6,239 bases of DNA from Oscillospiraceae bacterium. GTDB taxonomy: Bacteria > Bacillota > Clostridia > Oscillospirales > Ruminococcaceae. Location of the stretch: contig CAAGJI010000042.1 in assembly GCA_900770195.1 (NCBI GenBank), positions 1 to 6,239 on the forward strand, given 5' to 3'. The first letter of the stretch is position 1, and the number at the start of each line of letters is the position of its first letter. A model generated the notes under the pieces. The model worked only from the letters and a program-made list of their open reading frames with translations. It did not search any database and was not told the DNA's origin. Both the position numbers and the translations under genes were made by a program. This document shows, piece after piece, positions 1 through 5,701 of the stretch.

Positions 1-138
1 ACTATTTCTGAACTTAAATCAATGATTTGGAGATATTTTATGAGTTATTGGAACAACAGAAGAATCTGTTCAGACAGCGGGCTTCCGCCTGCTGAAAAAG
101 GGAGAAGATATTATCAATCATTATCAAATATTTTGTAA
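1..138 (+). CDS. IS3-family transposase (OrfB), C-terminal end, cut by window edge
   Basis: Reading from base 1, 45 codons are open and end at TAA 136-138. The peptide carries the segment MIWRYFMSYWNNRRI followed by a short LPPAEKGRRYY stretch. This fits the end of the rve integrase core of IS3-family OrfB transposases, where the last helix has the pattern I-x-x-Y-I-x-Y-Y-N-x-x-R-I and is followed by a short 'L-S-P' type tail. The protein acts in the cytoplasm and would cut and join the IS ends with a DDE active site, which lies upstream outside the window. No right-hand terminal inverted repeat can be fixed in the ~90 bases after the stop because the left end is not available for comparison. 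Whether the element is complete is unknown. Family assignment rests on recalled motif patterns, so it is moderately sure. Confidence 0.6.
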   Translation, partial: TISELKSMIWRYFMSYWNNRRICSDSGLPPAEKGRRYYQSLSNIL

Positions 139-227
139 TGTCTGTATGTTCAATAAGTTCGACGAATCTGATAGGCATAGTAGTATATTCAGGTTAATAA
201 AATATTTACATTCTCCTCGAGTAAAAT

Positions 228-638
228 GTGTCAAGTATTATTGACAAAAACAGATATATTATTAATGTCATTTTCCATAACAATTTTGATTACAATAGAA
301 AATGGTTTCAGGAAAAGAAATTTGAAAAACATTTATACAAGGTATTAAAAGTAAAAAAATGGAAAGATAAAATGCCTACTTTTGCACCTGAAATGCTGGA
401 TTTAAAAATGCATACATTGAAAGAAATTGCAGGAGCAATGTGTCAGTCAGAAGTTGTGCATTCTATTATAACTGTATTATGTTTTGTGCCTATATTAGCT
501 ACATTAATATGGGGAACATTTTGAGTATTCTTTATCACTTCAGCTTTATCTGCCTGTGTAGAAATTATGTTCGTAATAATGCAGCGTTATAACAGACCAA
601 GGATAATAAGGATTATTAAAAGACAAAAGAAGGATTAA
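228..638 (+). pseudogene. CrtO-like acyltransferase family gene, N-terminally short, interrupted by in-frame TGA
   Basis: One reading frame runs from a GTG at 228 through TGA at 522-524 and on, without a frame change, to TAA at 636-638. Before the TGA lie FDYNRKWFQEKKFEKHLYK, then VKKWKDKMPT and CQSEVVH. After it lie VFFITSALSACVEIMFV and the ending MQRYNRPRII followed by a basic tail. The order (W/F-x-x-x-K-x-F-E-K, then K-W-K, then E-x-x-H, then Q-R-Y-N-R-P-R with a basic tail) matches the CrtO family, the small membrane-associated acyltransferases named after the last step of staphyloxanthin synthesis. Because similarity continues across the TGA in the same frame, a single substitution (for example from TGG or GGA) is the simplest cause. 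The N-terminal membrane segment normal for the family is absent and no good ribosome binding site precedes 228, so the front also seems lost. There are no carotenoid genes nearby; in gut clostridia the substrate is unknown. Confidence 0.7.
229..246. repeat. Short inverted repeat TGTCAA / TTGACA
   Basis: TGTCAA (229-234) and TTGACA (241-246) are perfect 6-base arms around a 6-base spacer, lying just after the presumed broken 5' end of the CrtO-like gene. It could be a chance palindrome. The TTGACA has no -10 box at a suitable distance, so I do not call it a promoter. Confidence 0.3.
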
Positions 639-904
639 AATGAAAAAGCCAAAAATACACAATTATCATTGACATCTTCACCCACTCCATGTTTTACATT
701 AAAAATGCCTTAACGCGTAATAGTACATATAATTTAATGTCACAACACAACTCTAAAATGTATATGACAAAAATATTCGGAACTTTAATGCCTGAAACAT
801 CGAAAAAAACTGTTCTATGTCTGCATTTTCTTGATGATATTTATTGTACAGGAAAATTTTTATTTTCATCAAGGACATTTTTGTCCAGAATTCAATAAAA
901 TCAC
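639..904. other. Intergenic region with no convincing gene; possible decayed start
   Basis: A GAAGGA ribosome binding site (629-634) precedes an ATG at 640-642, but this reads only 10 codons before TGA at 670-672. A shifted frame just downstream gives YTIIIDIFTHSM, faintly like the N-terminal metal-binding strand of amidohydrolases (D-x-H-x-H, with F in place of the first H). This is too short to rely on. The rest (about 700-890) gives open stretches on both strands with no motif I recognise. Two inverted repeats are present: CTTGATGA (830-837) with TCATCAAG (866-873), and the hairpin GGACA-tttt-TGTCC (873-886). The latter has no T tract, so it is not a typical terminator. Confidence 0.4.
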
Positions 905-933
905 TTGAATATAACGAAAAAATGTGATATAAT
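905..933 (+). promoter_or_regulatory. Extended -10 sigma-A promoter of the SNF2 gene
   Basis: TTGAAT (905-910) serves as -35, the spacer is exactly 17 bases, and the -10 is a perfect TATAAT (928-933) preceded by TG at 925-926 (TG-n-TATAAT, extended -10). Transcription would start near 940, leaving a leader of under 20 bases that consists mostly of the ribosome binding site. The quality of this promoter argues that the SNF2 gene is transcribed on its own and not from the broken gene upstream. No operator-like repeat overlaps it. Confidence 0.85.
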
Positions 934-945
934 GTAAAAAAATCT

Positions 946-953
946 AAAGGTGG
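946..953 (+). promoter_or_regulatory. Ribosome binding site of the SNF2 gene (AAAGGTGG)
   Basis: AAAGGTGG contains AGGTG, which pairs with the distal part of the anti-Shine-Dalgarno sequence. This places ATG 957 at a normal distance and the second in-frame ATG at 963 about 6 bases too far. I therefore prefer 957, though 963 (two residues shorter) cannot be excluded. Confidence 0.7.
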
Positions 954-956
954 CAA

Positions 957-3900
957 ATGAAAATGGTGGATGATTTGTTTTTAAAAAAAGATGAAGAAAA
1001 ATATATATTTAAAATAAACAGTATAGTCAGAACATTTACTTATAAAAAAGTTAAAAATATTGCAGATGGAGAAGAATTATTCAAATTAGGACGTGTTACC
1101 GTAAAGAAAGTAAACATTGAAAAAAAAGAACTGAATATAATGTATTTTGAAACATCAATAACTGATTTTGATGAAACGCTTCATACTGTAAAAATGAAAA
1201 CATATGAAACAAATCTGTTAAGTTCTGAGTGTTTTCCCAAGCATTCAGACCATAATTATTACGGAAACAGAGACTTTTTTCGTTCAGCCTGCAAATATGA
1301 ATATGCAACACTTCTTGCAATGAACGAATATATCAAGCAGTATAATCCGGGAGATACAACAGATTATTCTGCATCTGTTTTTATGAATTCAATGAAATCA
1401 TTTTCAAGGAAAAATAATGCTGAAGAAAAAAATAAAGATATTTTCTTTGAAGTTAAATTAAATGTTGAAACACAGGGTGGATATTATTCAAGAGATGATA
1501 AAACAAAAGTTTTATCCGCATCTTTCAAAATAGGTACAACTAAAAAAATGTACATTTTAAAAGATATTCCGGAAATGATAGATATTTATAAAAATGGTGG
1601 CAAACTCAAACTTGGTAAACTTGTAGAACTTGATTTCTCAAAAAGCGATTTTTCTGATAAATGCAAAAAAATTATCAATGTAATTGAAAAATGGTCTTCT
1701 GAAGATCGAAATTTAAGGAAAAAGTTTGGCCATTCCTATGTTTATGATTCGATTGAAAGTGTGAGAAAGACATCAATTATATTTGATGAATCAATGCTTG
1801 ATGAATTTTATGATGTTCTCTCCGATATATCAACAATGAGAGACTTGCCGATTGAGAAAGAAGAAAAAAAATTAAGAATAAAAGTAAAAATTAATCCGAC
1901 TTTTACAAAATCAACTTTTAATGGTGCAGATATAAGTTTTAATTTACCTGAAATGTTCAAGGGGACAAAATATTTTTATACATTACACAAAAAAGATGAC
2001 AAATATATTTTCAATAGAATACCATATGAACAATCAGATTTTTTAAAAAAATTAATTTCAGAAGGCGAGTTCTTTAATAAAAAGTCTAATTTTGAAATGC
2101 ATATAGGAACAAAGCGTATTTCTGAATTTGTAAATAAGACAATACCTGTAATAAACGAATTTGTCAATGTAGACTCTGAAGGTTTAGAAAAAATTTCAGA
2201 ATACCTTCCACCAAAACCTGAAATACATTTTTATCTTGATGCAGCTGATGGTGTACCTGCCTGCTATTTAAAATCAGTTTATAATAATAATGAATACGAC
2301 TTTACAGACCATCTGAAAGACATAGACGTTGCAGATGGTTCGAGGGATTATGAGTATGAACAGCAGGCACTTAATGTTGCAATGAAATATTTTAATGTTC
2401 CTGAGCCTGAAAAAAGCAGAATTATTTGTGAATCAGACGACAGTGACAGAATTTATAGTCTTATATCAGAAGGTCTTGATGAATTACAGACATATGGGAC
2501 TGTTCACACAACAAACAATTTTGATTCAATTCACATAAAAAGAAATTATAGTTTTTCAATGAATATTTCAATTGAAAATAATCTGCTTAATCTCGATCTG
2601 ACATCAACAGATTTTTCTCCAAAAGAACTTATTGATATTATGAATAGTTACCGCAGCAAGAAAAAATATCATCTTATGAAAAATGGTAACTTTGTTCAGC
2701 TTGATGAAAGAGTAAGTGAACTTGCACTTATGATGGATACAATGAATATAAGTGTTGAAGATTTTGTAAAGGGAAAGATGCAATTTCCTTCATACAGAGC
2801 ATTATATATTGATAAAATGCTTGAGGAATGTCAGGATATTCATACAGACAGAGATAAACACTATAAAGAACTTATAAGAAATTTTAAAACGGTAAAAGAC
2901 TCTGATTTTGAAGTTCCTTGTGAATTGAAAAATATTATGCGTGAATATCAAAAATATGGCTACAGATGGCTTAAAACACTTGAAACGTATAATTTTGGAG
3001 GAATACTTGCTGATGATATGGGGCTTGGAAAAACTTTGCAGATTATTTCTGTACTTTTAGAATCGAAAAAGGAAAATCCTGAAAACAATGTTCCATCGCT
3101 GATAATATGCCCTGCTTCGCTTATTTACAATTGGTATGAAGAATTTCAAAAATTTGCACCAGAAATGAAAATTTTAACAATAAGCGGAATTGCATCTGAA
3201 AGAAAAAATTTGATTAAAACAATCAAGGATTATGATGTGGCAGTAACGTCCTATGATCTTTTGAAGCGCGATATAGCTGAATATGAAGACAAGAACTTCT
3301 TTTATCAGATAATTGATGAAGCACAATATATTAAAAATCATTCAACGTCTGCTGCAAAATCAGTAAAACTTATTCGCAGTAAATATCGTTTTGCATTGAC
3401 TGGTACGCCTATTGAAAATCGTTTGAGTGAACTTTGGAGCATTTTTGATTATCTTATGCCGGGATTTCTTTATGGATATGAAACTTTTAGAAGAGAAATA
3501 GAAATACCTATTGTTAAAAGAGAAGATGAACAGGCTTCAAGCCGACTAAAAAAGATAGTATCTCCTTTTATTTTAAGAAGATTGAAAACAGATGTTTTGA
3601 AAGACTTGCCTGAAAAAATTGAAAAAACACAGTATTCAAAATTTGAATCTGAACAGCAAAAAATTTATGATGCACAAGTTTTTAAAATACAGCAAATGCT
3701 TGAAAAGCAAGATGATGAAAATTTCCAGAAAAATAAAATGCAGATACTTGCAGAACTTACAAAAATTCGTCAGATATGTTGCGATCCGTCTTTGATTTAT
3801 GAAAATTATAATAAAATTTCAGCAAAAAGAGAAGCATGTCTTGAACTTGTAAAAAATGCAATTGATGGCAAACATCGTATATTAATTTTTTCACAATTCA

Positions 3901-4331
3901 CATCAATGCTTGATATTCTTGCAAAAGATTTTCAAAATGAAAATATTCCATTCTTTACAATTGTGGGAAATACTCCAAAAGAGAAAAGAATAGAACTTGT
4001 AAATGAATTTAATGGTGGAGATGTTCCTGTATTTTTAATTTCTTTGAAAGCAGGCGGAACAGGGCTTAATCTGACAGGTGCGGATGTTGTTATACATTTT
4101 GACCCATGGTGGAATATTGCAGCACAAAATCAGGCAACAGACAGAGCATATAGAATTGGCCAAAAAAATGAAGTAACTGTATATAAACTTATTATAAAAA
4201 ACACTATTGAAGAAAAAATTCAGAAAATGCAAGAGAAAAAGAAAAATCTTGCTGAGTCAATTTTAAATAGCGAATCCGTTAATATCTCCTCCCTTAATAA
4301 AAAAGAATTGCTTGAACTTTTTGAGTTATAA
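957..4331 (+). CDS. Bacterial SNF2-family DEAD/DEAH-type ATPase with degenerate SWIM domain
   Basis: This 1124-residue cytoplasmic protein is a complete SNF2-type double-stranded-DNA translocase/remodelling ATPase. The ATPase core occupies about residues 655-1100: motif I ADDMGLGKT (K692), motif II DEAQ (787-790), motif III LTGTP (814-818), the LIFSQF strand (976-981), motif V AGGTGLNLTGADVVIHFDPWWN region (1032-1052) and motif VI QATDRAYRIGQ with arginines 1063 and 1066. All catalytic positions look intact. The N-terminal ~130 residues match the layout of the SWIM zinc finger usual in this family, but only C92 and C112 remain of C-x-C...C-x-H: the first Cys is Ser90 and the final His is Tyr114. 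Residues ~150-650 fill the place of the bacterial SNF2-associated region. Length is normal. It has its own promoter, and no functional partner gene lies beside it. Members are thought to help transcription recycling or DNA repair; the specific role here is unknown. Confidence 0.95.
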   Translation: MKMVDDLFLKKDEEKYIFKINSIVRTFTYKKVKNIADGEELFKLGRVTVKKVNIEKKELNIMYFETSITDFDETLHTVKMKTYETNLLSSECFPKHSDHNYYGNRDFFRSACKYEYATLLAMNEYIKQYNPGDTTDYSASVFMNSMKSFSRKNNAEEKNKDIFFEVKLNVETQGGYYSRDDKTKVLSASFKIGTTKKMYILKDIPEMIDIYKNGGKLKLGKLVELDFSKSDFSDKCKKIINVIEKWSSEDRNLRKKFGHSYVYDSIESVRKTSIIFDESMLDEFYDVLSDISTMRDLPIEKEEKKLRIKVKINPTFTKSTFNGADISFNLPEMFKGTKYFYTLHKKDDKYIFNRIPYEQSDFLKKLISEGEFFNKKSNFEMHIGTKRISEFVNKTIPVINEFVNVDSEGLEKISEYLPPKPEIHFYLDAADGVPACYLKSVYNNNEYDFTDHLKDIDVADGSRDYEYEQQALNVAMKYFNVPEPEKSRIICESDDSDRIYSLISEGLDELQTYGTVHTTNNFDSIHIKRNYSFSMNISIENNLLNLDLTSTDFSPKELIDIMNSYRSKKKYHLMKNGNFVQLDERVSELALMMDTMNISVEDFVKGKMQFPSYRALYIDKMLEECQDIHTDRDKHYKELIRNFKTVKDSDFEVPCELKNIMREYQKYGYRWLKTLETYNFGGILADDMGLGKTLQIISVLLESKKENPENNVPSLIICPASLIYNWYEEFQKFAPEMKILTISGIASERKNLIKTIKDYDVAVTSYDLLKRDIAEYEDKNFFYQIIDEAQYIKNHSTSAAKSVKLIRSKYRFALTGTPIENRLSELWSIFDYLMPGFLYGYETFRREIEIPIVKREDEQASSRLKKIVSPFILRRLKTDVLKDLPEKIEKTQYSKFESEQQKIYDAQVFKIQQMLEKQDDENFQKNKMQILAELTKIRQICCDPSLIYENYNKISAKREACLELVKNAIDGKHRILIFSQFTSMLDILAKDFQNENIPFFTIVGNTPKEKRIELVNEFNGGDVPVFLISLKAGGTGLNLTGADVVIHFDPWWNIAAQNQATDRAYRIGQKNEVTVYKLIIKNTIEEKIQKMQEKKKNLAESILNSESVNISSLNKKELLELFEL

Positions 4332-4443
4332 AAATAAATCCCTGTTGAAGTTAATTCGATATTTTAAATTGTTCCTGTGAAATAAAACATGACAAAAACC
4401 GCACGAGTGATATAAAAAACAAACAAAAAATAGATGGAATAGC

Positions 4444-4781
4444 ATGATTGGTGAAAACGGTTCAGAACTTTCAAGAGGGGAAAGACAACGTATTTCATTG
4501 CAAGAGCATTTTTTAAAGATGCACCTGTTATTCTTATGGACGAAGCAACTGCCTTTCTTGATGTTGATAATGAACCGCTTATTCAGGAATCAATTTCAAA
4601 ACTCATACAAAATAAAACTGTCCTTATGATTGCTCACAGAATGAGAATCATTGGCGATGTTAACAAAATAATCGTTTTAAAAGATGGAAAAGTTGTTGAA
4701 TCAGGTTCACCGGAAGAACTTAAAAATTCAAACGGTATTTATAAACATATGTCTGATATTCAACTTTCTTCAAGTCAGTGA
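4444..4781 (+). pseudogene. ABC exporter ATP-binding domain, C-terminal remnant with a -1 frameshift
   Basis: The remnant starts in one frame with MIGENGSELSRGERQRIS, the ABC signature region (consensus LSGGERQ, here with R for the second residue of GG). At 4497/4498 one base, probably an A, is missing. Reading on in the next frame gives IARAFFKDAPVILMDEATAFLDVDNE (Walker B with catalytic Glu, then D-loop) and VLMIAHRMRII (switch His), ending with the usual LKDGKVVESGSPEEL and TGA 4779-4781. This is the last ~112 residues of the nucleotide-binding domain of a fused ABC exporter. The membrane domain, Walker A and Q-loop are absent. Family-like residues (WNS) extend back to about 4435, and a weak TKTARV match at 4392-4409 lies in yet another frame, so further indels are likely upstream. 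An ATG at 4536 could start an 81-residue peptide, but it would lack Walker A and has no good ribosome binding site. Certainly broken. Confidence 0.9.
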
Positions 4782-4951
4782 AAATATTGAGAACCTGTTT
4801 TCACAAACTAAAATCGACGCAACAGGGTTTGCAAATTGGGAATGATACAAATATTTTCTTGATAAAAAATTTTTTGAGATTTCTATAATTTACAATAAAT
4901 CAACATAGAAGTCACCATTTTTTCTTTTTCGAGGTATAATTTATTATGTAA

Positions 4952-5371
4952 TTCAAAGTTACAACTTATAAATGTGAAAATATGACAAGTATAAAAATTC
5001 CTAATACCATAACAAGAATATATTATGGTGCTTTTTCTGGTTGTACAAACCTTAAAGATGTTTATTATTCAGGAACAGAAGAATAGTGGAAAAAAATCAA
5101 AATTAGTAATGAAAATGATTCATTATCAAATGCCAAAATTCATTTCAATTCAAAGACTGAAGGAAATACAACTAAACCAACAAACACATCAACAACTACT
5201 AAAAACATTTCAGTTGGCGATATGAATAGCGATGGAAAAATAGATTCAAAAGATGCTGTATTGGTACTTAAATCATACAAAGTTGATTCAAAAGACGCTG
5301 TTATAATCCTGAAATATTATGCGGCTACTTTGACAGGATTCACTGGAAGTATTGATAAATTTAATAAATAA
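4952..5371 (+). pseudogene. Leucine-rich-repeat (BspA-like) / dockerin protein tail, with in-frame TAG and collapsed dockerin
   Basis: The frame is open from 4952. YKCENMTSIKIPNTITRI then YGAFSGCTNLKDVYYSGTEE is one and a half BspA-type leucine-rich repeats (C-x-N-L-x-x-I-x-I-P...AF-x-x-C). The similarity begins before the first ATG (4982), so that ATG is not a native start and the front of a large secreted protein is missing. TAG at 5084-5086 falls exactly where this repeat type usually reads EEQWKKI, so a CAG-to-TAG change is likely, and WKKI follows in the same frame. Next come a Thr/Asn/Lys-rich linker (about 5156-5209) and a dockerin-type calcium loop DMNSDGKIDSKDA (5219-5257). The second dockerin loop lacks its D-x-N-x-D-G half. 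The end is TAA 5369-5371. Intact dockerins dock secreted proteins to cellulosomal cohesins. No signal peptide or promoter is visible here. Confidence 0.85.
5237..5320 (+). repeat. 42-base tandem duplication-like repeat in the dockerin remnant
   Basis: Units 5237-5278 (KIDSKDAVLVLKSY) and 5279-5320 (KVDSKDAVIILKYY) are directly adjacent, equal in length and identical at 30 of 42 bases. They correspond to the same part of the two F-hand repeats of a dockerin, normally separated by a linker plus the start of the second calcium loop. The divergence between units indicates an in-frame deletion joining two old repeats, not a recent duplication. Confidence 0.8.
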
Positions 5372-5387
5372 TTTTTATATAAAATTT

Positions 5388-5422
5388 ATCCCCCGAATGC
5401 TTATCGTTCGGGGGATTTTTTA
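5388..5422 (+). terminator. Rho-independent terminator after the dockerin remnant
   Basis: CCCCCGAATG (5390-5399) pairs with CGTTCGGGGG (5405-5414) around the loop CTTAT. One G-T wobble is included, and A/T pairs extend the base to 5388/5416. ATTTTTTAT follows. The stem is by far the most GC-rich element in the window. It ends transcription from the left; in the other direction the following sequence is only moderately T-rich, so bidirectional action is possible but weaker. Confidence 0.95.
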
Positions 5423-5522
5423 TAATGTGTTTGATTTCAATCATTATACTATATCGAAATGAAGAAAACAATGTTTTTTTGAGTGTTGCACTACAAATCC
5501 AAGAAAATGTGCGGCTAAAAAA

Positions 5523-5661
5523 CTGATCAGCATATTCATGTAAAAGTTGTTTCTGATGTGTAATACTTGCATTTTCAGATTCTTGTCCATCATCACGAGA
5601 GAATCGTATATAAAGCTGCTATTTTATCTATCCTATTTTTTTTATTCAAACTATAGTCCAT
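5523..5661 (-). pseudogene. Large serine recombinase, N-terminal remnant with frameshift
   Basis: On the minus strand an ATG at 5661 opens MDYSLNKKNRIDKIAALY. After Tyr (codon 5610-5608) the frame is lost. In the next frame, from CGA at 5606, the sequence continues RFSRDDGQESENASITHQK then QLLHEYADQ, ending near 5523. Together this is the start of the resolvase domain of Tn/ICE-type large serine recombinases: the Y-x-R-x-S motif with the nucleophile Ser, then the E-S-x-S-I-x-x-Q-K helix. In the original frame a TGA occurs at 5595-5593. Either two bases are missing or one is extra at 5605-5608. Beyond 5523 no recombinase similarity remains (the D-D-G-x-S-G segment expected next is absent), so well over 400 residues are gone. 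It lies 40 bases downstream of the permease gene on the same strand. It marks a former integrated element or a failed insertion. Confidence 0.8.
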
Positions 5662-5666
5662 AAAAA

Positions 5667-5678
5667 CCTCTCCTTTCC
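5667..5678 (-). promoter_or_regulatory. Ribosome binding site of the recombinase remnant
   Basis: On the minus strand GGAAAGGAGAGG lies 5 bases (TTTTT) before the ATG at 5661. It is a near-perfect Shine-Dalgarno sequence that fixes this start, and it shows that the true 5' end of the recombinase gene is preserved although the body is lost. Confidence 0.8.
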
Positions 5679-5701
5679 AAAGAACATGGGATATAAATAA
5701 A

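Noticed and set aside
241..269. TTGACA as a -35 box for the CrtO-like gene
   Set aside because: No TATAAT-like hexamer lies at 16-18 bases; the nearest A/T hexamers give spacers of 8-13 bases. It also lies inside the reading frame.
753..956. 67-codon minus-strand open frame and the 69-codon plus-strand open frame at 689-898
   Set aside because: They overlap each other, have no good ribosome binding site or known motif, and the minus-strand frame runs across the clear SNF2 promoter.
957..4331. SNF2 gene as part of a DISARM-like or other known anti-phage system
   Set aside because: No methyltransferase, nuclease, DUF1998-type or phospholipase D gene is adjacent; the neighbours are unrelated pseudogenes. 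A C-x-C...C-x-H-related SWIM layout fits the common standalone bacterial SNF2 family.
4786..4828. Imperfect inverted repeat AACCTGTT...AACAGGGTT after the ABC remnant as a terminator
   Set aside because: The arms need a bulge, the loop is over 20 bases and no T tract follows.
4935..4940. TATAAT as a promoter for the LRR-dockerin segment
   Set aside because: No -35-like hexamer exists at 16-18 bases upstream (TCACCA at 17) and there is no extended -10 TG. The gene fragment has no native start here.
5025..5225. A 66-codon open frame on the plus strand
   Set aside because: It overlaps the LRR-dockerin remnant in a different frame. The recognisable LRR, linker and dockerin residues are in the frame beginning at 4952.
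5482..5492. AGTGTTGCACT, a small palindrome that could be an IS end or recombination site
   Set aside because: The arms are only 4 bases and no second copy was seen in the window.
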